Shown piece by piece: positions 1 to 10,694 of a stretch of 64,000 nucleotides of DNA. Location of the stretch: assembly GCF_947172395.1 (NCBI RefSeq), contig NC_069084.1, positions 5,333,107 through 5,397,106 on the forward strand, given 5' to 3'. This stretch comes from Bicyclus anynana (taxonomy: Eukaryota; Arthropoda; Insecta; Lepidoptera; Nymphalidae). A program made the translations under genes and the position numbers. Under the pieces are notes generated by a model. The model had not been told where the DNA came from. It saw only the letters and a program-made list of their open reading frames with translations, and did no database searches. The stretch's first letter is position 1. The number at the start of each line of letters is the position of its first letter.

Positions 1-905
1 CTTAATAACGTAATCTTAAATTAACGCGAAGCGATGTAGGAATTAGTGGAAAAGTTCTCAATTTCACCCGGAACGTGCAAATGACTTAATTAAAAGAAAA
101 TAGGTGAAATTAAATCGTTTCACCTCCGTCTCATTAAGGCAAGAGATACGAATAAGATAAAAAGACGGGTTTCAAGAAATGTTAAAGCAAACCTTATACC
201 TAAAGCTTCGGAGTTTAAGAAACTAAGTATAAGTCGAATATTAAGGCAATCATCTGTCGATGGAAATGAAATTATTAAGGCAAAATTTAGAATTCTAAAT
301 TCGTTATTGGCTAGATTGGATAAAGGATAGGTATAAATTGTCACACGCAGACATTCATTAATTCAATAAATTAAATTGGGTTGTATTTTAATTAAATGGA
401 AACTGCCATTTATATGCAACACTTAATTGCAAGTACCTAAATGGTTAATTTTAGACGTTTTAATTATATGGTAGTATAAATATAAATGGAGTTTATTTTA
501 AGTATGTATTCTTAGTTCAATCATCTATAGAATTTGGCACCCACTTAGATATCATTTCTTTTGTTGGCATAATCAATAACGACACATAAGTGATATAGCA
601 CATACGTGAATTTCACATTTATGTTTTAATAAGATAGATCTATACACAAATACAGCGAGCATAGGTTATGTGATATAATCAACTCCTCCGTATTTATCTC
701 ATTCATGTGCCTCTGAATGACACTCACCATAATATTACTTATCATAAATGCGGGCGTCAAACAAAAGAGCTCATCAATCTACGTCAGGAGTAACGTAGGT
801 TCCTAGGGTTTTATTACGTCTTTTTGTCATTACTTTATATGCGTATTTTTACAATATAAATATATTAAGAAGTTTTAGCAGACTCCAAAGTGAATACAAA
901 AAATG
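1..905. other. AT-rich intergenic stretch, nothing recognised
   Basis: I see no coding region, tRNA-like element, clear inverted repeat or tandem array here. Short reading frames in it have no recognisable protein similarity. Confidence 0.6.
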
Positions 906-910
906 TCAAA

Positions 911-1207
911 GCTTTTGATTCACAACATTTGTCAGGACAACTTAATTAACAAATCAAACTGTAACCAAAATAAAACCCAAGAATGGCAGAGAATGACCTT
1001 GAGTGAAGTCACGCACTTGTGAACGATGTGTATAGGGTTAAAGGCGCTTTTGACAGATATATAACACTCCCCTTTTCCACTCAAGTCACTCTTCCCGCCT
1101 ATCCCAAGTAACCCATAAAGAAACATACAACAAGAAAAGTGGACGGCTCGAACGCCACGAGCATACTGAAGCCGTCCGTACCGCAAGTCGTTGCAACGCG
1201 GCGACAA
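911..1207 (+). repeat. Interspersed repeat family K, copy 1
   Basis: The stretch from GATTCACAAC to the GCAACGCGGCGAC end recurs in the same orientation at 34358-34605, and its last about 80 bases recur inverted at 33340-33420. The best conserved part can fold: GGACGGCT and AGCCGTCC (read on the minus strand) pair around a loop of about 20 bases. The minus-strand 91-codon frame over it is not shared as a protein by the other copies, so I treat it as a repeat of unknown class. Confidence 0.6.
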
Positions 1208-1314
1208 CAGAAGAATGTTTATTAATATCAGACGCTAGCTGTATAGTAATTTTGAATATTTATCAATATTTTCAATGAAGGTTACACCTTAACAGAGTTC
1301 TAATACATTTCACA

Positions 1315-1455
1315 AACGTCCACGCAGAACAGTAGGTTGTGTGTACTTTCTACATCCACGGTCGTGGGTTCGATTCCCACTACTGGAAAATATTTGTGTG
1401 ATGAGCATAGGTTTTTCTAGTGTCTGGGTGCATTTATACATTAAATCCAATCAAA
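1315..1455 (+). mobile_element. tRNA-headed SINE, family D, partial
   Basis: A perfect B-box-like GGTTCGATTCC lies at 1367-1377, preceded by a tRNA-like anticodon-arm region. The body (GAAAATATTTGTGTGATGA and on) matches a SINE body I recall from Lepidoptera. The head lacks a good A box, so the 5' part is decayed. Confidence 0.55.
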
Positions 1456-1456
1456 A

Positions 1457-1600
1457 GTCATGTATTTCAAGTAGGCTCAGTTTACAAGCAATTTTGAAAC
1501 GTCAGTGGACTATTTGTAAAGACTCTACCACCGATTTGGAAGGCAGGTTCTGCTGAGAAGAGCCGTCAAAAAACAAACAGTTGTTCTTTTTAAAAAAATC
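1457..1600 (-). mobile_element. 3' end fragment of a LINE like the one at 25.6-29.1 kb
   Basis: The sequence is highly similar to 25655-25800, the 3' untranslated end of the minus-strand LINE: shared blocks include TTTCAAGTAGGCTCAG, TTTACAAGCA and GGAAGGCAGGTTCTGCTGAG. It is a 5'-truncated LINE copy in minus orientation. Confidence 0.7.
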
Positions 1601-1643
1601 AATAATTATATAAGATAACTATAACAATGTTGCCGAAAGAGGT

Positions 1644-1874
1644 TTTCTTAATAGGTTCAGGTGGGCTGGTGCCTACGGTCGTGGCTAGTTACTATCCTAC
1701 CGGCACAGACGTACCGCCAAGCGACTTAGCGTTCAGACACAGTATACTTGGTTCCAGTACGATAGGGGTGTTGATTTTCATCCACCTACTAACAAGTTAA
1801 CCCGCTTCCATCTTAGATTGCTTCATCACCATCAGGTGAGATTGTAGGCGAGAGGTAACTTGTAAAAAAAACTC
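1644..1874 (+). mobile_element. SINE family B, 5'-truncated
   Basis: This is the body of the second common SINE of the window: a GTGGCTAGTTACTA block, then GACGTACCGCCAAGCGA, then CCATCAGGTGAGATTGTAG and an A-rich tail. The tRNA-like head is missing. The best copies for comparison are at 42657-42950 and 59255-59552. Confidence 0.75.
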
Positions 1875-2002
1875 ACATATTTATGCTGAAGCTTCAAATT
1901 GTAATGGAACATTGAAATAATTCTAACTGAGCGCTGCAGCTGCGATGATATCCGCGTCCGGTTGTATCTGAGTCCGGATATGTAGAATATCCGTCCACCG
2001 CT

Positions 2003-2445
2003 TATCTTATTTCGCCGTGTGGATGATTTATGTTACAGTTTCTCGCTGCACTGACATACGACTATTTAACTATTGTTAAAGACTTTTACTTTTTTCTACT
2101 CTCATTTATTTATTTGTCCTTTTTTTAATTTTAACAATGTTATTAATACAAGATATAATACAAAATACTATTAAAAATTATAAAAAAACAACCATCCCGC
2201 TGCGGGACATTTGAGTACCCAAGCAATCATTGTGTTCAGGGCTCCAAAGTGAGAAACTGTGAGGAGGTTCCTACGCGCCGTCTCAAGAATCACTACTTAA
2301 GACCTTTACTTTTTATTAACAGCCTATTTTACTGCCCTACCTCCCTTGTGGGAAATGGAGCGTAGACCCACCAAGCTCATCCATTGTGGTTTGGCGGGTG
2401 TAGTTTGACTCTTCGATCATTATGTGTATCTAGCATTTATAATCA
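2003..2445 (+). repeat. Duplicated block Q, copy 1
   Basis: This block starts at CTTATTTCGCCGTGTGG and contains CCCGCTGCGGGA, GAGGAGGTTCCTACGCG and CTGCCCTACCTCCCTTGTG. It is repeated in direct orientation at 4822-5247 at roughly 90 percent identity by eye. In both places it is followed at the same base by a minus-strand SINE A. It may be an unclassified LINE 3' region. Confidence 0.75.
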
Positions 2446-2637
2446 TCATCATTATCAACCCATATTCGGCTCACTGCTAAGTTCGACTCTCCTCTTAGAA
2501 TGAGAGGGTTTAGGCCAATTATAATCCACCACGCTGGCCCAATGCGGATAGGCAGACTTCACACACGCAGAAGAATTAAGAAAGATCTCTGGTATGCAGG
2601 TTTCCTCACGATGTCTTTCCTTCAAAGTTCCTATCAC
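2446..2637 (-). mobile_element. SINE family A, tail half
   Basis: This is a minus-orientation copy: CAACCCATATTCGGCTCACTG, then AGAATGAGAGG, CCACGCTGGCCCAATGCGG and CTCTGGTATGCAGG. The tRNA-like head is missing. It belongs to the duplicated unit described for block Q. Confidence 0.8.
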
Positions 2638-2675
2638 GGCATTTATAATACGAGTGCACATTCCTTATATATAAA

Positions 2676-2822
2676 TCCAAACTGGATCATGCCGCGTTGC
2701 AAGAAACAGCTCATGACTAAGGGCCCCGTATGGGTTCGAAACTAGTCGTGTATCACATGAGTTTTTGCCGTGTTTTACAATAAATTAATATGAATAACAC
2801 TCACTATAGTATAAACAATTAA
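2676..2822 (+). repeat. Palindromic element family P, copy 1 (half)
   Basis: It contains CAGCTCATGACTAAGGGCCCC and ends in TATGAATAACACTCACTATAG, as do copies at 11112-11284 and 24691-24870. Only the right half of the palindrome is present. Confidence 0.6.
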
Positions 2823-2829
2823 TTACATG

Positions 2830-3585
2830 TAAATAAGCAAAGGAAAAATAGTTCAGTATCTATCAACTCTTTGTCAAGTGATTTATTATAGTGATATCCG
2901 AAAAACTGTAATTCTTTTTATGCGTCACACACAACCCATTTTGATTACAATAGCTTTAAACAATTAAGATCGCTGTGTTGTTGAAAAAAAATCTCTTTTG
3001 AACAGACAACTATTTTCTCTGCCAATATGCAACTATATTGAATTTGTATAGCCCAATTCGACTGACAAAATAAAAGCGAAAAATCTTCGCACATAAATTG
3101 CGCTAACTACTTTTTAAGCAATTGTTTCGTTGCAGCTACGTAACACAATTAAAATAGACATCCATTTCAACTGAAATAACCCACAGCAAGTAATACGTCG
3201 AATGGAAACATTTTACGCAACGTATGTTTTCAACCGATGTGTTGGTATTTCGCTCCAATGATACACAAATCGCAGATACACTCTACATTTCTAAAAAGGG
3301 GAATGGCCCTCCCTGCCCATACCTCCCCTAACCACACGGCAGTTTACTAATATCTAAAAAAATCTTGATAATTCTACTTTAATAATGAAATCATTACTTT
3401 ATCAAAAAAAGTTTGCTACAACGTTTTACGATATTTTTAATTTGTCCACAACAGGGTCAAGCTAAGATCGTTGACCATACAGCATAAGTTTTCCGATATT
3501 TATGAAGACTTACAATTATTTTGGTTGTTCGTTTTTTTGTTTGTTAAGTTTGTTGTTAACAGAAAAAAATACAGTTCAAATGTTA
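2830..3585. other. Unannotated AT-rich stretch
   Basis: I found no gene, tandem repeat or recognisable element in this stretch. Confidence 0.55.
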
Positions 3586-3589
3586 CTTC

Positions 3590-3735
3590 GCCACTTTGGT
3601 ACACCGGCGAACAATTTGCCCTAGAAGATTGATACTTTTATTGTCCTTTGTTATACATCATATTATCATCTCCATATACTTTTATACGGGGGTAGTCCTG
3701 GGTTCCCTGGGCCGGCGTTGTATGGGCCGATGGCC
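3590..3735 (+). repeat. Interspersed repeat family S, copy 1
   Basis: About 80 bases (TTATCATCTCCATATACTTT, then TGGGTTCCCTGGGCCG, then GGCCGATGGCCATTCCCCTTT) match the reverse strand of 50884-50966. Both copies keep an open frame with a similar peptide (IIISIYFYT, then LG and GR, then GRW). The shared peptide is probably a by-product of nucleotide similarity, but it is the only protein-level resemblance outside known elements. Confidence 0.55.
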
Positions 3736-4098
3736 ATTCCCCTTTGCACGCACAGACGGCCTTATTGCTATAAACAATATCTAACAGGCAACCTCTGGTG
3801 ATAGGACTTATTGTATAATAATGCGGATTTTACTGTATAATGATTAATGATTATTAGTAACCAAATTAGTAATTTATGATTTGTTAAAACTGTGGCAAAT
3901 TTTTCGTAAACGTTACACGGCAATTTTGTCTAGAAGAGTTTTATGAAAATTTATTTCGTCTTAAGAAATAATAGATGATCATAATGGTATAATAGAAGAA
4001 AAACTCACCTAAAAAAGTCGAAGAATGTTCATATAAATAATAGTTATAAAACTCATCTATTCGGAAATAGTAAAGTCAAAGTTGTACTGTGTGCCTAG

Positions 4099-4253
4099 AG
4101 GGAGTTTCCAATGTCTTCATACTGTTACTATCGCGTTAACGTAAACGCGAATTTATATGGAATTGAAATAGTTATGCAGTAGTGCCACTAGATAACCCTG
4201 TATCAATTCCTTAGAAATTCGCGTTTACTTTACGTCACAGTATCAAACTGCCA
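4099..4253 (+). mobile_element. Palindromic MITE flanked by CTAG, copy 1
   Basis: This is an imperfect full-length palindrome with arms containing CGCGTTAACGTAAACGCGAAT and its complement. It is flanked by CTAG at 4095-4098 and the related CAAG at 4254-4257. Two further copies lie at 23822-23983 and 24080-24241. CTAG is either a 4-bp target duplication or TA plus one terminal base on each side. Confidence 0.75.
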
Positions 4254-4602
4254 CAAGTCCCGTTGATTCTTTTAAACCTATACTTATAAACGAACATATT
4301 CTGAGTATCTTTGGTTTTGTTGTATACCAAAGACGACACTCCGGATTATAGAAGCGCATTTTTCCAAACTAAAAAGGGAAAAACTGGATGAGAGGTGAAA
4401 ATTTGTTCGCACTATAAAATAGCCAATACTATTAAATAGGTTGCAAAAAAGTATTTCACCTATATGATACAGTTATTGCGGGCCACAATTTTTACCCAGA
4501 TTTTGTGCGCGGTCAATAAAAATTAATGTTGCGTTGGTATATACTACGTAGACTAATCTGTATTTTTACGGTAAGTAACGAGTTGGGTTTTAAGTAAAAC
4601 CC

Positions 4603-4777
4603 ATCATTATTATCAACCCATATTCGGCTTACTGCTGAGCTCGAGTCTCCTCTCAGAATAAGAGGGGTTAGGCTAGTAGTCCACCATGCTGGCCCAATGC
4701 GGACTGGCAGACTTCACACACGCAGGGAATTAAGACAATTCTCTGGTATGCAGGTTTCCTCACGATGTTTTTCCTTC
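4603..4777 (-). mobile_element. SINE family A, tail half
   Basis: It shows the same block order as the other minus-strand SINE A copies: AACCCATATTCGGCTTACTG, GAATAAGAGGGG, GCTGGCCCAATGCGG and CAGGTTTCCTCACGATG. It ends at TTTTTCCTTCAC without the head. Confidence 0.8.
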
Positions 4778-4821
4778 ACTTATATTTTATTTTACAATTT
4801 ATTTATTTATTTTTATTTATT

Positions 4822-5247
4822 TATCTTATTTCGCCGTGTGGATGATTTATGTTACGGTTTCTCGCTGCACTGACATACAACTATTTAACTATTGTTAAAG
4901 ACTTATTTTTTTTACTCTCATTTATTTATTTGTCCTTTTTTTAAATTTCATAAATGTTATTAATACAAGATATAATACTATTAAAAATTATAAAAAAACA
5001 ACCCTCCCGCTGCGGGATATTTGAGTGCCCAAGCAACCGGTGATTAGGGCTCCAGAGTGAGGAACTGTGAGGAGGTTCCTACGCGCTGTCTCAAGAATCA
5101 CTGCTTAAGACCTTTACTTATTATTATCAGCCTATTTTACTGCCCTACCTCCCTTGTGGGAAATGGAGCGTAGACCCACCACGCTCATCCACTGTGGTTT
5201 GGCGGGTATAGTTTGACTCTTCGATCATTATGTGTATCTAGCATTTA
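4822..5247 (+). repeat. Duplicated block Q, copy 2
   Basis: This is the direct-repeat partner of 2003-2445, carrying the same ordered motifs and the same junction to a minus-strand SINE A. Confidence 0.75.
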
Positions 5248-5447
5248 TAATCATCATCATTATCAACCCATATTCGGCTCACTGCTGAGTTCGACACTCC
5301 TCTTAGAATGAGAGGGGTTAGGCCAATTATAATCCACCACGCTGGCCCAATGCGGATTGGCAGACTTTACACACGCAGAGAATTAAGAAAGATCTCTGGT
5401 ATGATGTTTTTCCTTCAACGTTGGAACACGTGATATTTAATTTCTAA
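5248..5447 (-). mobile_element. SINE family A, tail half
   Basis: This copy is joined to block Q exactly as at 2446. It lacks a short CAGGTTTCCTCAC piece and extends to CACGTGATATTTAATTTCTA. The head is missing. Confidence 0.8.
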
Positions 5448-5449
5448 CC

Positions 5450-6270
5450 AGGCTAACTTGCAAATAATAAAAAACCTTTTGTATCGCACCTCACTGGTTA
5501 CAGTCATTCATCAATGTTAATTTAAAATTAAAATGTAATCGTACACTATTATTTATTTGTATATTTTAAATGAGAGACGAATATCTTAGCATTCCATGGA
5601 TTCACCGTGAGGGTGCCGGGTCCATTGCGTGGTAGAGAGAAAAACTCCGAGCAGAGTCCTGATCTTGTTACTACTGGATGTAGGGTTATGGAATTCCTTG
5701 AAGATCGATCAACACTCCCCGTTCTCTGCTCCCTGAATTAAAGACGTATTATTATTACAAAATAATCTAATTTGTAATAATAAAATAATAAATAATAAAT
5801 CTTGCCTTCGGAATAGGTCAGTCACTAATCACACAAAAACAAAGACAATCCTGACGTTTCAAAATGTAATTTATCAAAATCGGACTACTCAATTAAAAGT
5901 TATAGATGTTCATAAAAATATACATGTCTTTCGTCGGTTGAATAGGCCTTTTAGAAATTTTGCATAGAATGATGATTTTTTTTTTGTAAATAACGTAAAC
6001 CCATGAAAACTAGCCCAATTGTGTAAGCCACTAGTAGGTACCTAATCCACAAATTCCCAGACCTCCATAAAGGGTGTCGCAGGGTCCCTCTCAGCTCAAT
6101 TATTCACAAAGGCCAGATTGTAACGATTTGGCTTCAAATATAAAAGAACAATGGCGGTCGCGCGTAATGGGCCATGTTGGAAATTATTCACGAATTCGAC
6201 GGAAAGTATATAGATGATTCTCCAATGTTTACTTGAGATTAACGACATATGGAATCTTTCTCAAGCTGAG
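5450..6270. other. Unannotated stretch
   Basis: I see no gene here. The part around 5590-5745 (CCGGGTCCATTGCGTGG, then CACTCCCCGTTCTCTGC) is more GC-rich than its surroundings and reads like a decayed element end, but I found no second copy in the window. Confidence 0.45.
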
Positions 6271-6276
6271 TAATAA

Positions 6277-6714
6277 GATCTCATCCAAAAACTAAGTATA
6301 CTATGTCGGGATGATGGCAAGAGACCTGATGGATTGACGCTGGTTCCCTGGGAAGTGGGGCGGGCCCTAATGTGGGATGCTACATGCGTCGACACATTAG
6401 CACCGTGTCATATCAGGGAGACAGAATCAAGACCGGGAGCCGCAGCAGAAAAAGCTGAAACCGGTAAGTGGCTCAAGTATGCCTCTCTGACAGAGAGTTA
6501 CATATTTGTACCTTTTGCCGTGGAGACCCTTGGGCCATGGAGTCGCAGTGCCAAAAAAATTTACCGAATCATTTTACCGCGGCTAGTTGCCTCGACTGGT
6601 GACAGAAGGGCTGGCTCATTTTTTGCGCAAAGGATCAGCCTGGCTGTCCAGCGCGGAAATGCAGCCAGTATTCTTGCCACCATTCCACGTGGGTATGATT
6701 TGTATAGTTATTAG
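6277..6714 (+). pseudogene. LINE ORF C-terminal remnant with restriction-like endonuclease motifs
   Basis: An open frame runs from 6277 to a TAG at 6712-6714. It encodes DGKRPDG, then VPWEVGRAL, WDATCVDT, a GAAAEKAE stretch, FAVETLGPW and QRISLAVQRGNAASIL. I recall this conserved pattern as the C-terminal part of retrotransposon ORFs, downstream of the reverse transcriptase. The PD followed 17 residues later by D fits a PD-(D/E)XK restriction-like endonuclease, which nicks target DNA in R2/R4-type LINEs; that assignment is an inference. No reverse transcriptase or cysteine-histidine knuckle is visible upstream, so this is a 5'-truncated copy. It has no internal stop, which suggests recent insertion. 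An AATAAA lies about 40 bases after the stop (6753), as expected for a LINE 3' end. There is no natural ATG at the start of the homology. Confidence 0.65.
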
Positions 6715-6779
6715 GATAAGTTAGCTTAAGTTCCTTATTGTATTCTTTCTCAATAAAAAACAAAAAGTATACTTATTTT

Positions 6780-7005
6780 TTTTGCCATCTATGTACTAAA
6801 TCACTGGATCGTTGTACACACATTCACATTGTAAGCATTTCTGGTGAAATGACTAACATCATGGTTGACGATACGCCAAGTTCATAGGCACAGAAAAATA
6901 TAGGTTATGCTCTTAGCGAGTATCCATGTGGTACATGTTATATTTTCTTTAAATCTAAGCAATAGATATCTATCTATCTAATCAAATTTAAACTTTTTTT
7001 TAATT
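6780..7005. other. Short unannotated stretch
   Basis: I recognise nothing here apart from an ATCT run near 6969-6980. Confidence 0.4.
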
Positions 7006-7010
7006 CTCGT

Positions 7011-7179
7011 CTGTCTATCCGTCTATCTGCATGTTGGCTGAACCGATTTTGATGGGACTTTAATTGAGAGAGGATGTTATTGAGTATTATTTAAGCTACA
7101 TCTTCCCTCGAAAAATCCATGGTTCCCGTGCGATTTGAAATTCAATTTCACGCAAACGAAGTCACAGGTGTTCGCTAGT
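7011..7179 (+). mobile_element. Helitron-like repeat, family H2 (diverged)
   Basis: It begins in a TCTGTC-rich segment, contains GAACCGATTTTGATGGGACTTT and AAAATCCATGGTTCCCG, and ends with ACGAAGTCACAGGTG then TTCGCTAGT. The CTAG-T end and absence of terminal inverted repeats fit non-autonomous Helitrons; the class is inferred. Confidence 0.5.
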
Positions 7180-7189
7180 GGTAAATAAT

Positions 7190-7995
7190 GATCGGCTCAT
7201 TAACTACAATTGGTACAAAAATAAAGTTACTTTTTCCAAAAAATTAAAATTAAGGTCCAGGTATTAAAGCCGCAGACTGAAACGAGACTATTTCCAAAAA
7301 TCCAAGGTTTTTCTGCCATTAGACCATAACAAAAATATCAGATTTCATCATATTTTGCTTTTTCAACCTCACTTAGTTTTGCTTTGACGAGTATCATCAT
7401 CTGCTGAATTCACGACTTATACGATTATGTAATAGCAAGATAAAAGATTAGAATTATATAAAGTGCCCCTACATAATACGTACGTATGTATAAGCGAATA
7501 TTAGGAAATTTTAATTACACACAATCATTATGATTGGAGCCATGTGTTAAACTAGGCAATTAATATTGATTGAAATAATAATTACTAACTCAACACTTTA
7601 CCCATATACACTGTCGAATGCCGATTAGTAAAATTTCGATAACACAGTAGCATACAACTTTCAAAAGTTTGTACATAAATAGGTACATAACTAAATGTAC
7701 ACTAGGAATTTGGATCGGTTTAAGACCTAGGATTTGTATCCTACTCAAGAAGGATCCAAATGTTCCCAAGAATCATTTTCCGAAATACTAGCCACAATTA
7801 TAGCAAAAAGGAAGCGGGGCGTAAAGAAATCGGGACGACCGTAATTTATGGAGGCGAAGGGTTGGAACATACATCTTTATTACACGTTGCCAGGTTAGGA
7901 GTCAAGTGGAGGCTACACTCACGAGGAGAAAAAGATCATTACAAATAATAAGTTTTAACTTGTAGTGATCGTTCAGATTGAGGATGGACAGATAA
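7190..7995. other. Unannotated stretch
   Basis: I recognised no gene or element. The 62-codon frame at 7760-7948 has no recognisable similarity. Confidence 0.5.
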
Positions 7996-7999
7996 ATGG

Positions 8000-8048
8000 A
8001 TAGTTGGATAGATAGATAGGTAGATAGAGAGATAGATAGTAAGATAAA
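8000..8048 (+). repeat. GATA-type microsatellite
   Basis: An imperfect GATAGATAGATAGGTAGATA run. Confidence 0.8.
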
Positions 8049-8230
8049 CACGTTTATTATTCTTGAAACAATATTGAAACAGATTTTAATTAAATATGAA
8101 TGTTTAACACTTAAGCATATTATTATCATTAACACAGAAAGTCTGACGTCACTGGTGTAGACTTTCATTGATTAAAGAGCTTACGATAGCCAGACATACC
8201 TCATTTAAGGAAGGTTTAAAGTTTGACTGT

Positions 8231-8622
8231 CTATGCTCCTACCATAGCTACGTAGTAAGCTACCATAGCTCTGCTCTTACCATAGCTACGTAGTAAGCTA
8301 CCATAGCTATGCTCCTACCATAGCTACGTAGTAAGCTACTATAGCTACGTATAAAAGTACTATAGCTATACTCCTACCATAGCTACGTAGTAAGCTACCA
8401 TAGCTATACTCCTACCACAGCTTCGCAGTAAGCTACCACAGCTATACTTCTACCATAGCTACGTAGTAAGCTACCATAGCTATGCTCCTACTATAGCTAC
8501 TTAGTAAGCTACCATAGCTACATAGTAAGCTACCATAGTTACGTAGGAAGCTACCATAGCTGCGTAGTAAGCTACCATACCTACGTAGTAAGCTACTATA
8601 GCTTTGTACCTACCGTAAGTAA
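8231..8622 (+). repeat. Minisatellite with a two-part unit
   Basis: The array alternates two related monomers: CATAGCTACGTAGTAAGCTAC and CATAGCTATGCTCCTAC, giving a composite unit of about 38 bp in the first two thirds. The last third uses mostly the 21-bp monomer alone. Single-base variants (CACAGCTTCGCAG, GCTACTTAG, GTTACGTAGG) are scattered. The monomer contains the self-complementary TACGTA and TAGCTA steps. Confidence 0.9.
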
Positions 8623-8650
8623 GTACAGTAGCCAATTATGAAGTATAGCG

Positions 8651-8705
8651 GACGCCCGTGACTTCGTCGACGTGACCGCGTGAAACTCGATGTAAATTTT
8701 CAACC
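8651..8705 (-). mobile_element. 3' end fragment of an H2 Helitron-like repeat
   Basis: AGCGGACGCCCGTGACTTCG and CGTGAAACTCGATGTAAA are the reverse of the H2 terminus seen at 48640-48697. Only the terminal 50-odd bases are recognisable, and the region downstream is AT-rich. Confidence 0.5.
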
Positions 8706-8914
8706 CCTCCTGTAAATATTTTTGCATATTTTATACATAATAAATAGTCCATTATTAATTTTACAAAAAGATTATTTAAAACGTGAACAATTTATATTAA
8801 AAAAAAATTCAACCACTTTTTAACCCCTTTTTTTGTACCCCAAGGATTTTTGAAAAATCTTAAATAACAATTTTTTTGCATTTTTCTGGTAGTACACATA
8901 TCAATTTTTACGAA

Positions 8915-9395
8915 ATGTAACTTTAAAAATAATGAAGGACTTTCTATATAAATTTTCAATGTCTATATCACCACGTTCTTATTTTAATTTCACGACAACC
9001 CCTATTTCACCCCTTCTGATTTTCATTAAAGTATTATTATAAGTATAGATTGGTATAATAAATAGATTATACATTTCACTGCTGTTTATTAATATTCCAA
9101 CGGGTTCATAAAGCTATGTGTTCGTAGGTAGGCACATTAGCCAGGCCAGTCTGTATAATGTAACTTTAAAAATAATGAAGAACTTTCTATATAAATTTTC
9201 AATGTCTATATCACCACGTTCTTATTTTTATTTTACGACAACCCCTATTTCACCCCTTCTGATTTTCATTACACTATTATTATAAGTATATATTGATATA
9301 ATAGATTATACATTTCACTGCTGTTTATTAATACTCCAACGTGTTCATAAAGCTGTGTGTTCGTAGGTAGGCACATTAGCCAGGCCAGTCTGTAT
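8915..9395 (+). repeat. Tandem duplication, two units of about 240 bp
   Basis: Unit 1 (8915-9157) and unit 2 (9158-9395) both run from ATGTAACTTTAAAAATAATG to CCAGGCCAGTCTGTAT. They differ at a few positions and by small indels (unit 2 lacks AAATA near its middle). The period is 243 bp. Confidence 0.9.
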
Positions 9396-10500
9396 TTACG
9401 ACGCCGCACCGCGTATTGCTTGCCAGACCACGTACTTGCTTTACAATGAACATAAACAAGCTACATAGAATATAGGCTGGTATTTGATTTACCATTCAAT
9501 TAAGTTTATACTTTGGTACGAGTATATTGCAATGTGAGGTAGATTCAACCTCATGTAATTGTGAGGTTAATATAAACATGACACAATGTTACTGATAAAA
9601 AACTTTAATAGGTATATTATGACACCTACCTACACAAGCTAATCTAGAGCAGGTGTCAAAGCACCCCTCAAATCTAATAATATAGGTATACTTAGTTATA
9701 CGTAATAATAATATTATAACTTTTAATTAAAAATACATAAATAAATGTAAACTAAAATATTTAAGACTACTGTCGGTAAGTTTGTTTATTCTGTGTAATT
9801 TGTAACTGTTAAATTTTCTGAAGACTGTTTAGTTTAGTTCGTAAATAATTATTATTGGTTTTGTATTTTTTTATAATAATAAATATTTTTTTTTTTTTAT
9901 TATAACCTACTTTACTTACTTTGCCGGAGTCCATGGTACCCATTTTGGTTGGTTGGATGGTTTAAAGATACTAAAAATATGCTTTCGCAATAACTCAAAT
10001 TGGACTAAAATACTGAAAATATTTTTTTACTATTATAAAAAAAAACATGTTGTAAAAAAGCGGTTTTTTTTTTATTTTTCCCAACCTTAAACTTATTTTT
10101 TGTTTTTAGTTCGTTAAATTTTTAGAACTATTATTGGATATTCGGAGATATTCTATAACAATGTTTTGAATTACTCGCAAGTACGAGTTTTGAATTCGCC
10201 TCTATCTCTCTCTGTCTACCATGATACTGTAGAAAAAGAAAGATAGAAGTGAATTCACAACAGATTCAAAAAACATAGGTACAGAATAGCCCTCCTGATT
10301 TTGACATCAACATTTGATAAGTTGCGCTCAAAGAAGTCGGTTAGAGTTTTCAGTTACGATTACATAAAGTTAATACAGACATACAACTGAAACTAATTTA
10401 TAGCGTTCAAAAATGATCAAGTACACTGAAAAATTTCCTCGCCGATCATGTCGCGGGCGTCAACTTGTATCTTTATAATTAAGTAATATAAGTTAATAAT
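9396..10500. other. AT-rich intergenic stretch
   Basis: No gene was recognised. A segment at about 10170-10270 (CTCGCAAGTACGAGTTTTGAA, then CTATCTCTCTCTGTCTAC) resembles 14310-14390, suggesting a small shared repeat. Confidence 0.45.
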
Positions 10501-10503
10501 CTA

Positions 10504-10694
10504 TACCCTTATTATAAAGCTGAAGAGTTTGTTTGTTTGCTTGAATGCGCTTATCTCAGGAACTACTGGTCCGATTTGAAAAATTATTTCAGTGTTAGAT
10601 AGCCTATATATTGAGGAAGGCTATACGCTATATATTATTCCCGTATTCCTATGGGAACGGGAACCACGCGGGTGAAACCGCGCGGCGTCAGCTA
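10504..10694 (+). mobile_element. Helitron-like repeat, family H1
   Basis: It begins TTATTATAAAGCTGAAGAG, continues GAACTACTGGTCCGATTTGA, then GTGTTAGATAGCC, GGGAACGGGAACCACGCGGG and ends GCGCGGCGTCAGCTA. Other H1 copies end in CAGCTAGT. There is no terminal inverted repeat and no obvious target duplication. Confidence 0.65.

Noticed and set aside
1315..1600. A chimeric SINE pairing a tRNA head with the LINE 3' tail
   Set aside because: The head is in plus orientation but the LINE tail is in minus orientation, so they cannot be one transcript.
8231..8622. CRISPR-like array
   Set aside because: Repeats are contiguous with no unique spacers, and the genome is animal. It is a minisatellite.
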